From an uncultured Synechococcus sp. (GTDB taxonomy: Bacteria > Cyanobacteriota > Cyanobacteriia > PCC-6307 > Cyanobiaceae), in NCBI GenBank assembly GCA_913050565.1, contig CAJWZW010000007.1:1-36020 (forward strand): 36,020 bases of DNA, read 5' to 3'. A program made the translations under genes and the position numbers. Shown here in pieces: positions 7,705 to 15,644 of this stretch. Position 1 is the stretch's first letter, and every line of letters begins with the position of its first letter. The notes below the pieces were generated by a model. It searched no databases and had not been told where the DNA came from. It saw only the letters and a list, made by a program, of their open reading frames with translations.

Positions 7705-8568
7705 TCAGTGCAGCAGAACCACAATGCAGAACGCCAGGGCGAATCCCAGTCCACCGAGGACGCTGACAAGATCATGGGTTTCTTCGTAGGCCTCGGGAAT
7801 CACGGTCTGGAGGGTCATGGCCAGAACGCCTCCTCCGGCAAAGGCGGTCGTCATCGCTTTGAGCAGATCAGGCGCTGATTGCATCAGCGAATGAGCCAGG
7901 CCAGCAGCAATGACGCAGACCGCCACCACGCAGGACCAGATGGCGAGGATTCGGCTGACAGGCAGACCTGATCGACGCAACCCGGCACCACTGGCCAGGC
8001 CCTCAGGCAGATTGGCAACGCCAACGGCAAAAACAACGGACATACTCACCAGCGGATTGTCCAGCAAGGAGATCCCGATGCTCATCGATTCGGGAATGCC
8101 GTCGAGGGCAGCACCGAACACCAGTGCCATGGCTGTTGCCTTCTCCTCCTGTTGTTCGGCGTTCAGAGCAACAACCCCACCTAATCCACCACAGGTTGAG
8201 GAACAACGACGCTTCACCCCTCGTTGAGAGAGCCGACGGTTGATCAATACATAGGTGATCAACCCGAGAAAAAATCCGCTCAGTGCAGCAACAATCCCCC
8301 CTGTCTCCAGAGCCACCTGCATCAGGTCGAAGCAGAGCAACGAAATCAACAATCCGCAGCTGAATGCCAGAAAGACAGCCGTGAATTTCTTGGAAGGTTG
8401 ATATATGGCTCCGAAACCTGCCGCGATCAGTGCCGACACCATTGCGACAAAAGACCAGACCATTGCATCAACGGTTGTGCCTCCCTGCGTCAAGGCTGGA
8501 TCGCGGACCAAAAACAAATGCAGCTGATCCACCATGGCGTGACCTGCGTCCATCGTTTTTGTAGCCAT
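7705..8568 (-). CDS. ZIP-family divalent metal transporter
   Basis: A 287-residue membrane protein with about eight hydrophobic helices. Helix 4 carries the ZIP signature as ALDGIPES (Asp156, Glu160) and helix 5 has ANLPEG (Glu189); helix 7 has TVIPEAYEETH. These residues line the binuclear metal site of ZIP transporters, which move Zn(II) or related metals into the cytoplasm. The usual first His of the helix-4 motif is Asp here, a variation also found in bacterial ZIPs. The 112-145 loop contains two Cys and a charged QQEEK stretch. The start is the ATG at 8568 (the frame opens one codon earlier at a TTG). No Zur box can be recognised upstream. The specific metal cannot be told from sequence. 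Confidence 0.9.
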   Translation of the reverse strand: MATKTMDAGHAMVDQLHLFLVRDPALTQGGTTVDAMVWSFVAMVSALIAAGFGAIYQPSKKFTAVFLAFSCGLLISLLCFDLMQVALETGGIVAALSGFFLGLITYVLINRRLSQRGVKRRCSSTCGGLGGVVALNAEQQEEKATAMALVFGAALDGIPESMSIGISLLDNPLVSMSVVFAVGVANLPEGLASGAGLRRSGLPVSRILAIWSCVVAVCVIAAGLAHSLMQSAPDLLKAMTTAFAGGGVLAMTLQTVIPEAYEETHDLVSVLGGLGFALAFCIVVLLH

Positions 8569-8811
8569 CAAGCCGCGATGCGACCCGAAGCACCTGCAAC
8601 AGACACCAGCTGTCAGTGAGGTGTGAACAACAACCGAGCCGCTTCCCGGAACAGTTCAGAGATGGCAACGTCGACCTTGGTGATCGCTGATGCTTCAACC
8701 AGCGAGGCTCCGCTGGCAAGGCGGATTGGCTCTGGCTAGGAAGTGAATCTGATCGTTGTTTTCGATGATCTGCCATCTGGACAAGGCTTCCCAGGACGAA
8801 AGATTGAGAGC
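8569..8811. promoter_or_regulatory. Divergent intergenic region, ZIP transporter / FMN reductase
   Basis: This 243-base gap must carry the promoters of both divergent genes. A perfect 6-bp hairpin CCAGCG-AGGCTC-CGCTGG lies at 8699-8716. No clear metal-regulator operator or good sigma-70 pair stands out. The frame of the FMN reductase is open back to 8743, but only the ATG at 8812 gives a family-like N-terminus. Confidence 0.35.
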
Positions 8812-9339
8812 ATGAACAACACCATCAACCCGGATGTGCTGGTGATCGCTGCAAGCAATGGCGAAAATCTGAAACTCGCTGAACGATTTGCAACGCAAAC
8901 AAAGGGGCTGGGGAAGTCTGCGGAGGTGCTGGATCTGACCACGATCGAACTGCCCCTGTTCACACCAAGAACCCAGGAACGGGGCACACCCGAAGCCGTT
9001 GCTCCATTGCAACAACAACTGATGGGAGCACCACGCTGGGTGATCTGCGCTCCCGAATACAACGGCTCAATCCCACCATCACTCACCAACGCCATCGCGT
9101 GGTTGTCTGTGACAGGGGACGATTTTCGAGCTCTGTTCAATGGTCATCCCATTGCCATCGCCACGTTCTCCGGTGGCGGAGGCATGGAGCTGCTCCTATC
9201 CCTGCGAATCCAGCTCACTCACCTCGGAGCCCAGGTTGTTGGACGTCAGCTCCTCAGCAACTACAGCAAGCCAGCCCAGGACGACAGCATTGTCAACCTG
9301 TTGCAACTGCTTCTGCAGATGACGCCTCTCAAGGTCTGA
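8812..9339 (+). CDS. NAD(P)H-dependent FMN reductase-like flavoprotein
   Basis: A 175-residue protein of the flavodoxin-like NADPH-dependent FMN reductase family, close to the usual length of 170-190. The N-terminus (DVLVIAASNGENLKLAERFA) is the beta1-loop-alpha1 phosphate-binding region for FMN. The motif APEYNGSIPPSLTNAIAWLS (residues 81-100) is the family hallmark that packs against the flavin. GGGGMELL near 122 fits the third flavin loop. Members reduce free flavin, quinones or azo compounds with NAD(P)H in the cytosol; which substrate is used here cannot be read from sequence. It lies 35 bases upstream of the pirin gene on the same strand and is likely co-transcribed, suggesting an oxidative-stress or quinone-related unit. 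Confidence 0.88.
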   Translation: MNNTINPDVLVIAASNGENLKLAERFATQTKGLGKSAEVLDLTTIELPLFTPRTQERGTPEAVAPLQQQLMGAPRWVICAPEYNGSIPPSLTNAIAWLSVTGDDFRALFNGHPIAIATFSGGGGMELLLSLRIQLTHLGAQVVGRQLLSNYSKPAQDDSIVNLLQLLLQMTPLKV

Positions 9340-9374
9340 GTCAACCAGCACCCATCGCCGCAAGAGGACATTCC

Positions 9375-10154
9375 ATGCCACCAACACCTCAGACCAGCAC
9401 GCCACCGCTGGTGCTGCGTCCAGCGGATGAACGCTTTCACACCCAGCTGGACTGGCTCGATTCCTGGCACAGTTTTTCCTTCGGGCATCATTACGACCCT
9501 GGATGGATGGGCTTTGGTCCTCTGCGGGTGATCAACGACGACACCATCGCTGCCGGGCGCGGATTTGGAATGCATCCGCACCGTGACATGGAGATCATCA
9601 CCGTGATGGTGAAGGGAGAACTGACCCATGCCGACTCCATCGGCCACTGCGAAGTGCTGCGGGCCGGTGAAGTGCAACGCATGAGCGCTGGAACCGGCAT
9701 CGTTCACAGCGAAATCAACAAAAGCAATCAACCCTGCCGGTTGCTGCAGATCTGGATTGAGCCCGAACAGATCGGGATTGAGCCCGTCTACGACCAACAA
9801 CCGATCGCCATAGGGTCTGAATGGACGACATTGATCCATCCGGATGCCCCAAGAGATGCCATGGCGACTGCCAGCGCCACCCGGATGTGGCGAGCGAGAC
9901 CGAAGCTGGAGGGGCCTCTGCAGCTTCCAACCACTGCAGACAACGCACTGTGGATTCAGGTGATCGACGGCGCGCTGGAGCTGCAGTGCGACAACGGAAT
10001 GATCTACCCGCTGAAGCGTGGCGATGGTCTGGGAATCGTCGATGCGGCGACAGGCGGACACACACTGGTCGGTGTCAACGGAACTGCGGATGCACTCCTG
10101 TTGGCATTGAACAGGAACCCTGAAGGGAAGGTGCAGACCAGCGGGGGTCGTTAA
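9375..10154 (+). CDS. Pirin family protein (bicupin)
   Basis: A 259-residue bicupin. The N-terminal cupin carries the full pirin metal site: His67 and His69 (GMHPHRDME), His111 and Glu113 (GIVHSEIN). The second cupin (from about 165) has no metal motif, as in most pirins. Typical pirin text follows: WHSFSFGHHYDP, GFGPLRVINDD and LLQIWIEP. Bacterial pirins bind Fe and some have quercetin 2,3-dioxygenase activity; others bind metabolic enzymes or act as redox sensors, so the role is open. The ATG at 9375 is preceded by GAGGACA (9364-9370). An upstream-extended frame from 9099 runs antisense-like through the FMN reductase gene in another phase and is not real. Confidence 0.92.
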   Translation: MPPTPQTSTPPLVLRPADERFHTQLDWLDSWHSFSFGHHYDPGWMGFGPLRVINDDTIAAGRGFGMHPHRDMEIITVMVKGELTHADSIGHCEVLRAGEVQRMSAGTGIVHSEINKSNQPCRLLQIWIEPEQIGIEPVYDQQPIAIGSEWTTLIHPDAPRDAMATASATRMWRARPKLEGPLQLPTTADNALWIQVIDGALELQCDNGMIYPLKRGDGLGIVDAATGGHTLVGVNGTADALLLALNRNPEGKVQTSGGR

Positions 10155-10255
10155 CTCCAAGCTCGAACGATCCCAAAGAGATTCAGAGAATGACTTGCAC
10201 ATCAGAGGACGCGCAGTGAAATGACGATGTCACTACCCAGTGGATTCCTAGAGCG

Positions 10256-10462
10256 ATGGGACATCCAATGAGTCATCAGGCCGTGGTGCGTTACCGCGGC
10301 TACTTACTGCTCCCCCAAACCAATCAGAGCTGGTTGGTCAGACCGGAACGCAGTCCGATGCAGTTACTGCCGTTTCGGACACCCACCTGTTCTCTTTCCG
10401 ACGTGAAAGCACTGCTGGACTGGCGGCTGTCTCAGGAATCAACCGAAATAGGGGTCGCTTGA
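10256..10462 (+). CDS. Small protein of unknown function (68 aa)
   Basis: A small frame of 68 residues from the ATG at 10256, or 64 from the ATG at 10268, which is preceded by GGGA and may be the true start. I do not recognise a family. The composition looks natural: an aromatic/basic opening (VVRYRGYLLLPQTNQSWLVRPE), then a hydrophobic patch and an amphipathic C-terminal helix (SLSDVKALLDWRLSQE). There is no signal peptide or membrane segment. It lies about 100 bases after the pirin gene and converges on another small unknown gene. A hairpin overlaps its stop codon. I judge it real from its protein-like composition and from the lack of any better gene in the gap. Confidence 0.6.
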   Translation: MGHPMSHQAVVRYRGYLLLPQTNQSWLVRPERSPMQLLPFRTPTCSLSDVKALLDWRLSQESTEIGVA

Positions 10463-10470
10463 GCGACCCT
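10451..10470. terminator. Bidirectional hairpin between two convergent small genes
   Basis: A perfect 7-bp stem GGGTCGC / GCGACCC (10452-10458 and 10463-10469) closes a TTGA loop that contains the upstream gene's stop codon. It sits exactly between two convergent genes, where a shared terminator is expected, but neither flank has a proper T-run. It may act as a 3'-end stabiliser rather than an intrinsic terminator. Confidence 0.5.
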
Positions 10471-10479
10471 TGAAGCAAA

Positions 10480-10734
10480 TCAGGCGGCGGCTGGCGGCGG
10501 AGTTGGATCACCCATTGTCTGCAACGGGATCACCAGCGTGGCCCAGTGTGCTGGACGTTCAGGGCGAATCCGACGGGCTTGCCGCACTCCGAAGGGAACA
10601 CGAACGACGTTGGTTCCTTCCACGGGGATTGTGTGTCCACGGCTGAGGGCTGAATCAAGACCACCAGAAATGACTGGAAGACTCAAACCAGCCTGAGTTT
10701 CAGTCTCCGAATTGTTGTTGTTGTCCCGATCCAT
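10480..10734 (-). CDS. Small protein of unknown function (84 aa)
   Basis: An 84-residue frame on the minus strand. Its ATG at 10734 is preceded by a G-run (GTCGGGGGGCACC) that can serve as a ribosome binding site. The protein opens with an Asn-rich polar segment (DRDNNNNSETET), continues with a Gly/Pro/Arg-containing middle (VPFGVRQARRIRPERP), and ends with a short hydrophobic stretch and a Pro-Ala tail. No domain, signal peptide or membrane helix is recognised. It is downstream of gcvP on the same strand but separated by 141 bases containing a perfect palindrome, so it probably has its own promoter. No function can be proposed. Confidence 0.55.
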   Translation of the reverse strand: MDRDNNNNSETETQAGLSLPVISGGLDSALSRGHTIPVEGTNVVRVPFGVRQARRIRPERPAHWATLVIPLQTMGDPTPPPAAA

Positions 10735-10772
10735 GGTGCCCCCCGACAGACGAATCAGTTGCCGACCAGTTT

Positions 10773-10791
10773 GGTTGCTTTTTAAGCAACC
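10773..10791. repeat. Perfect 8-bp palindrome upstream of the 84-aa gene
   Basis: GGTTGCTT-TTT-AAGCAACC: 8-bp arms with a 3-base spacer. It lies 85 bases downstream of gcvP and about 40 bases upstream of the 84-residue gene, both on the minus strand. It could be a gcvP terminator hairpin, although neither strand has a U-tract after it, or an operator for the downstream gene. A second small palindrome, AAAACT-TT-AGTTTT, follows at about 10809-10822 in an AT-rich patch. Confidence 0.45.
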
Positions 10792-10875
10792 ACTGTGCGA
10801 AACAAACCAAAACTTTAGTTTTCAGTGAAAATTTACACGTTGGAGAGAATTATTACCAGCTGCACTCCGCTCACC

Positions 10876-13755
10876 TCACGCGGCGATCGACACAGCCATG
10901 TCCTCAACTGAGGGGCAAGTGCAAATCAAATTGCGATCGCCAAAAGCGTTATCGATGCGAGCCACCGCTGGCCAGATCTTGTTTTGCTGCAGTTCCTCAA
11001 GTGGAAACGCCGCCTGACGACGGCTGTAGGGACGATCCCAGTCGTCCGCAGTGACGGCCAACATGGTGTGTGGAGCCCGTTTCAGAGGATTGTTGCTGGC
11101 ATCCAGAGAACCGGTCTCAATCGCCCTGATCTCATCGCGGATTGCAATCAACGCATCCACGAAATGATCGAGCTCCACCAGGCTTTCACTTTCCGTGGGC
11201 TCCACCATCACCGTGCCGGCAACCGGCCAGCTCACAGTTGGAGCATGGAAACCGAAATCCATGAGTCGTTTGGCAATGTCGTCGACGTCGATGCCGGCAT
11301 CCCGCTTGAGCGGCCGCAGATCGAGAATGCATTCATGGGCCACCCGGCCGCTGGCTCCTCGAAACAGAACCGGATAGTGCGGATCAAGTCGATGAGCCAG
11401 GTAGTTGGCGGACAGGAGAGCCACAGCGCTGGCACGCCGCAGAGCGTCACCTCCCATCATCCGGAGATACATCCAGCTGATCGGCAAAATGCTGGCGCTG
11501 CCCAGTGCCGCAGCCGATACAGGCCCGATGGCCGACTCCTTGGATGGCTGAAGGGGGTGGCCCGGCAGAAATGGAGCAAGGTGCTCCGCAACTCCAATCG
11601 GACCAACCCCAGGGCCTCCGCCTCCGTGGGGAATGCAGAACGTTTTGTGCAGATTCAGGTGGCAGACATCCGCCCCGAAGGCGCCCGGTCGACATAAACC
11701 CACCTGAGCATTGAGGTTGGCCCCATCGAGATAGACCTGACCTCCATGGCGATGCACCAGGTCACAGATGCTGCGGATTCCCGCCTCGAACACCCCATGG
11801 GTCGAGGGGTAGGTGACCATCAGGGCCGCCAGACGATCGGCGTACTGCTCAGCTTTGGCTGCCAGATCCATTTGATCGATATTGCCCTCGTCATCGCAGG
11901 CCACCGCCACCACGGTGAGACCAGCCATCACGGCACTGGCTGGATTGGTGCCATGGGCGCTGGTGGGAATCAGGCACACATCGCGGCATCCATCGCCGCG
12001 GGATTCATGCCAGGCACGAATCACCAACAAGCCTGCATATTCACCCTGAGACCCTGCATTGGGTTGCAGGGAAACAGCAGAGAAACCCGTCAGTGCCGCC
12101 AGCCAGATTTCAAGATCCTCGGCCAGACGGCGGTAACCGACCGCCTGGGAGGCTGGGGCGAAAGGATGCAATCCGGCAAAAGCAGGCCAGCTCACCGGCA
12201 GCAGTTCAGCCGCCGCATTGAGCTTCATGGTGCAGCTTCCGAGAGGGATCATCCCGTGCACCAGGGAGACATCTCGACTCACCAACCGCTGGATGTAGCG
12301 GAGCAGCTCCGTCTCGCTGCGGTAACGGTGAAACACATCCTGGGTCAGCCAGGGGACGGTGCGGCCGGGGATGTTGTCAAAACTCCGATCGGATGCAGAT
12401 GAAAGCCTTGGCGATGGTTTGCCGGCAGCCTGCGCCAGAACAGCCACCAGTCGCTGAACCTCGGCGGCGTCGCTGCACTCATCGAGGCTGATGCCGAAAC
12501 CGGTGGCTTCACCGGGCTCAGCACCATCCGGCAGAACCCGCAGGTTGAAGCCGGACCCCACCGCCGCACGATGCACCGCAGGCGCCAGTGCGGATGTGAT
12601 CGTCACCGTGTCGAACCGATCACCACTGGGAACGGAAAAACCCAGTTCGGTGAGAGCCTCCTCCAGTTGCTGACGAAGTCCACAGATCCGCCGAGCAATG
12701 TTCTGCAGCCCGGTCGGCCCGTGATGCACGGCATAAAACGAAGCCATGACCGCCAGAAGCACCTGGGCCGTGCAGATGTTGCTGGTGGCCTTGTCACGGC
12801 GGATGTGCTGCTCTCTGGTCTGCAGAGCGAGCCGCAATGCGGGCTGACCTTCAGCATCCCTGGACTGTCCGACGAGGCGACCGGGAATCTGCCGCTTATA
12901 GGCCTCACGCGTCGCAAAAAATGCAGCATGTGGTCCGCCGTAGCCCATCGGCACACCAAAACGCTGGGCACTGCCGACGGCGATATCAGCCCCGAAATCA
13001 GCCACTGGAGCGATCAGAGTCTGGGCCAGCGGATCGATTGCAACCGTGGCAAGAACTCCAGCCGCATGAGCCTTGGCAATCACATCAGTGGGATTCCAGA
13101 GCTGTCCATCGGAGCCAGGCAACTGCACCAACAGACCGAAGGCACTCTCATCAATCGAAGCCTCAAGCGGGTCCACCCGCTCCAGAACAATGCCCAACGG
13201 CTCAGCGCGGGTCTGGAGCACTGCCCAGGTCTGTGGAAGCACCGCGTCATCCACCAGAAATCGATTGGCATCGCTGCGGCGGCAGACCCCGAAGCTGAGG
13301 CTCATCGCCTCAGCGGCAGCCGTTGCCTCATCCAGGAGCGAGGCATTGGCGATCGGCAAGCCGGTGAGCTCGCTGATCAGAGTCTGAAAATTCAGCAGCG
13401 CTTCCAACCGCCCCTGAGCAATTTCCGCCTGGTAGGGGGTGTAAGCGGTGTACCAGGCCGGATTTTCAAAGACATGGCGCTGGATCAATGCGGGGGTGGC
13501 CGTACCGAAATAGCCCAGGCCAATCAGGGAGCGGTGGTTCTCATTCCTCGATGCAATGTCACGCAGTTGATTCAGTGCCGCGGCCTCGCTGCACCCTTCC
13601 GGTAAGACATCGCCTGGAGGTGCTGCATCAAGGATGTCCTCCGGGACGACATCAGCCAGAAAGGCATCGATATCGGTGTATCCGAGGGCAGCCAGCATCC
13701 GATCCTGGTCGGCTTCGCTTGGGCCGACATGACGCTGCAGGAACGGAGAGGTCAC
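10876..13755 (-). CDS. gcvP: Glycine dehydrogenase (aminomethyl-transferring), P protein of the glycine cleavage system
   Basis: A 959-residue single-chain P protein, the usual length for the fused alpha2-type enzyme. It decarboxylates glycine with PLP and passes the aminomethyl group to the lipoyl arm of GcvH. The N-terminal half begins with [17 protein letters not shown], typical of the family. The C-terminal half holds the cofactor lysine in HLNLHKTF, followed by the glycine-rich loop [27 protein letters not shown] is also present. In cyanobacteria the complex handles photorespiratory glycine and supplies one-carbon units. The start is a GTG at 13755 with no strong Shine-Dalgarno sequence, chosen because it gives the family N-terminus. 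It is the last gene of a minus-strand unit, 40 bases after gcvH. The T protein is not in this window. Confidence 0.97.
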   Translation of the reverse strand: MTSPFLQRHVGPSEADQDRMLAALGYTDIDAFLADVVPEDILDAAPPGDVLPEGCSEAAALNQLRDIASRNENHRSLIGLGYFGTATPALIQRHVFENPAWYTAYTPYQAEIAQGRLEALLNFQTLISELTGLPIANASLLDEATAAAEAMSLSFGVCRRSDANRFLVDDAVLPQTWAVLQTRAEPLGIVLERVDPLEASIDESAFGLLVQLPGSDGQLWNPTDVIAKAHAAGVLATVAIDPLAQTLIAPVADFGADIAVGSAQRFGVPMGYGGPHAAFFATREAYKRQIPGRLVGQSRDAEGQPALRLALQTREQHIRRDKATSNICTAQVLLAVMASFYAVHHGPTGLQNIARRICGLRQQLEEALTELGFSVPSGDRFDTVTITSALAPAVHRAAVGSGFNLRVLPDGAEPGEATGFGISLDECSDAAEVQRLVAVLAQAAGKPSPRLSSASDRSFDNIPGRTVPWLTQDVFHRYRSETELLRYIQRLVSRDVSLVHGMIPLGSCTMKLNAAAELLPVSWPAFAGLHPFAPASQAVGYRRLAEDLEIWLAALTGFSAVSLQPNAGSQGEYAGLLVIRAWHESRGDGCRDVCLIPTSAHGTNPASAVMAGLTVVAVACDDEGNIDQMDLAAKAEQYADRLAALMVTYPSTHGVFEAGIRSICDLVHRHGGQVYLDGANLNAQVGLCRPGAFGADVCHLNLHKTFCIPHGGGGPGVGPIGVAEHLAPFLPGHPLQPSKESAIGPVSAAALGSASILPISWMYLRMMGGDALRRASAVALLSANYLAHRLDPHYPVLFRGASGRVAHECILDLRPLKRDAGIDVDDIAKRLMDFGFHAPTVSWPVAGTVMVEPTESESLVELDHFVDALIAIRDEIRAIETGSLDASNNPLKRAPHTMLAVTADDWDRPYSRRQAAFPLEELQQNKIWPAVARIDNAFGDRNLICTCPSVEDMAVSIAA

Positions 13756-13795
13756 CAGGACGGGTCACACGGCCAACTGATCGTAAAGACGAGGT

Positions 13796-14185
13796 TCAGC
13801 CGGCGTTGACCTTGGCGGCGTAGGTCTCAGCATCCATGAGGTTCTGTAGCTGTGATGGATCGCTGGGGCGGAGCATCAGCAACCAGCCCTCTCCATGGGG
13901 GTCGTTCTGGAGCTCCTCAGGACTGGCAAGCACCGCTTCGTTGCGCTGAATCACCTCGCCGGCCAGGGGTGCGTACATGTCTTCGACAGCCTTGACCGAT
14001 TCAACCGAGCCGAAGCTGCTTCCCTTCTCAAGACTCTCACCCACCTCCGGCAGATCCACAAACACGATGTCCCCCAGTTGATCAACAGCGAACGCGCTGA
14101 TTCCCACCCGCACCAACTCACCGTCGGCATTGGCGTACTCATGGCTTTCAGCGAAGCGGAAGGAGGCGGGAAACTCGAACGCCAT
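13796..14185 (-). CDS. gcvH: Glycine cleavage system H protein
   Basis: A 129-residue lipoyl carrier, the normal size. Lys65 in VESVKAVEDMYAP is the lipoylation site, and the flanking GDIVFVDLPEVGE and PLAGEVIQRNE strands complete the barrel fold. It shuttles the aminomethyl group from the P protein to the T protein and its reduced lipoate to the L protein, in the cytosol. The ATG at 14185 is 12 bases after the stop of the PLP-dependent lyase-like gene, and gcvP follows 40 bases downstream, so the three genes form one likely operon. Confidence 0.97.
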   Translation of the reverse strand: MAFEFPASFRFAESHEYANADGELVRVGISAFAVDQLGDIVFVDLPEVGESLEKGSSFGSVESVKAVEDMYAPLAGEVIQRNEAVLASPEELQNDPHGEGWLLMLRPSDPSQLQNLMDAETYAAKVNAG

Positions 14186-14197
14186 CGATGGACCGAC

Positions 14198-15499
14198 TCA
14201 ACAACTATTTCCAGTGTGGGGGAGATCGATCAACCCCGCCGCATCCAGATCGGCCAGGGCTCTGGTGAGGGCCAACTGCACATGGGCCCGATGTGTGCCG
14301 CCCTGCACGTAGAGATTGAAAGGCTTCCTCAGGGGGGCATCCGCTGAGAATTCGCTGGTGGAGCCATCGATGAAGGTTCCACCAGCCATCACCAGATCAC
14401 TGGCGTAGCCCGGCATCGCAGCAGGCACTGGATCGAGATAGGCACCCACGGGTGAGCAGGCCTGAAAGGCCCTGCAAACCAGCTTCAACGCGTCGGGACT
14501 GCCGAGGCAGACAGCCTGGATCAGATCACTTCTGCTGCCGCCGGGCGTTGGATTCACACGAAAGCCAAGCTGCTGAAACACACCAGCCACCAGATCCGCG
14601 CCGATCAGAGCCTCCGCAACCATCTGGGGAGCCAGAAAGAGTCCCTGAAGAATCAGTCTCTGGAGATCAAAGCCGGTGCCCCCCTCGCTGCCGATCCCTG
14701 GTGCAGTGAGGCGACAGCAGGCCTGCTCCACCAGTGCCGACCGTCCGGCCACATAGCCCCCGGCAGGGGCAACAGTGCCGCCCAGATTCTTGATCAGTGA
14801 TCCCGCTATCAGATCAGCTCCCACCGCAGGAGGTTCCTGCTCCTGAACCAATTCGCCGTAACAGTTGTCGACGAAAACCACGCAATCGGATTGATGACGG
14901 TGAATCAGTGAACTCAGCCGACCGATCTCCGCCACATCGATCGAAGGCCGCCAGCTGTAGCCGCAACTGCGCTGGATGAGCACCATGCGGCAGGGCTGCT
15001 TCAAAGCCTCCAACAGCGCCTTCTCATCAACATGGCCCGCGGATGAAAGGTCGATCTCGTCGTAGGTGACCCCGAACTCCGCCAAGGAGCCCTGACCACT
15101 GCTGCGCAGACCAATCACCTCTTCCAGAGTGTCGTAGGGACGACCCGTGATCGACAACAGACGATCGCCAGGTCTCAAAACGCCGAACAAGGCGGCGGCG
15201 ATGGCATGCGTGCCACTGACGAACTGCATCCGCACGGCAGCAGCTTCCGCCCCGAGAACCCGAGCAAAAACCCGATCCACCACCTCACGCCCCTGATCGC
15301 CATGGCCGTAGCCGGTCAGGGAAGCGAAATGCTGCGTTCCCACCCGTTCCGCGGCCATGGCCCCCAGAACCCGCTCCAGGCCTTGCCTCACACCCGATGT
15401 ACGGCTTGCGGCCAGGTCCTGCTGATGCTGGGCAACGGCCGTCACCAGGGCCTCAGCGCGAGCAAGCCGACCTGCAGCCGAATCATCCAGCTTGTTCAT
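14198..15499 (-). CDS. PLP-dependent enzyme, 'aluminium resistance'/methionine gamma-lyase-like family
   Basis: A 433-residue fold-type-I PLP enzyme of the family annotated as aluminium resistance or methionine gamma-lyase-like. The likely cofactor lysine is Lys237 in GSLIKNLGG, followed by the TVAPAGGYVAG loop. The PLP-phosphate region is QFVSGTHAIAAALFGVLRPGD (about 92-112), and the aspartate contacting the pyridine nitrogen is probably in VVFVDNCYGE (Asp211). The family resembles Cys/Met gamma-lyases but its reaction is not well established. It is the first gene of a minus-strand unit with gcvH and gcvP, linking it to glycine or sulphur amino-acid turnover by context only. The ATG at 15499 fits. 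The promoter should lie in the 141-base gap shared with desC. Confidence 0.88.
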   Translation of the reverse strand: MNKLDDSAAGRLARAEALVTAVAQHQQDLAASRTSGVRQGLERVLGAMAAERVGTQHFASLTGYGHGDQGREVVDRVFARVLGAEAAAVRMQFVSGTHAIAAALFGVLRPGDRLLSITGRPYDTLEEVIGLRSSGQGSLAEFGVTYDEIDLSSAGHVDEKALLEALKQPCRMVLIQRSCGYSWRPSIDVAEIGRLSSLIHRHQSDCVVFVDNCYGELVQEQEPPAVGADLIAGSLIKNLGGTVAPAGGYVAGRSALVEQACCRLTAPGIGSEGGTGFDLQRLILQGLFLAPQMVAEALIGADLVAGVFQQLGFRVNPTPGGSRSDLIQAVCLGSPDALKLVCRAFQACSPVGAYLDPVPAAMPGYASDLVMAGGTFIDGSTSEFSADAPLRKPFNLYVQGGTHRAHVQLALTRALADLDAAGLIDLPHTGNSC

Positions 15500-15640
15500 G
15501 CCATTGCCTGAGCAGCACTGCAGCTTGCCCGCCCGCCCACGAATGCGAGCGATAATTCCTTTAGATTTCGTCCACTAACGACACTCTCCGCTCCCGGGAC
15601 TCCTGCTTGAGCGGCGCTGTCGATCCAAGGAGTTCTCCTT
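15500..15640. promoter_or_regulatory. Divergent promoter region, gcv unit / desC
   Basis: This 141-base gap serves both the minus-strand gcv unit and the plus-strand desaturase. A possible plus-strand -10 element GATAAT is at 15551-15556, which would give a leader of roughly 80 bases, but no well-spaced -35 is seen. I looked on the minus strand for a glycine riboswitch ahead of the gcv unit: an isolated GGAGAG is present but the conserved core is not. Confidence 0.4.
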
Positions 15641-15644
15641 TTGG
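15625..15644 (+). promoter_or_regulatory. Ribosome binding site of desC inside a hairpin that also pairs the TTG start
   Basis: AAGGAG at 15627-15632 is a near-perfect Shine-Dalgarno sequence eight bases before the TTG at 15641. It is half of a perfect inverted repeat AAGGAG-TT-CTCCTT. In RNA, GGA pairs with UCC, and CCAA (15625-15628) can pair with UUGG (15641-15644), leaving a two-U bulge. Both the Shine-Dalgarno and the start codon would then be in the stem. Confidence 0.6.

Noticed and set aside
9261-10202. A 313-codon minus-strand open frame
   Set aside because: Antisense to the pirin gene, whose metal-binding motifs are intact.
12571-13605. A 344-codon plus-strand open frame
   Set aside because: It lies wholly antisense to gcvP, has no family features, and is a by-product of the GC-rich codon usage of gcvP.
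15500-15640. Glycine riboswitch upstream of the gcv unit
   Set aside because: Only an isolated GGAGAG is present on the minus strand; the conserved paired core and the purine-rich CCGAAGG-type segment are missing.
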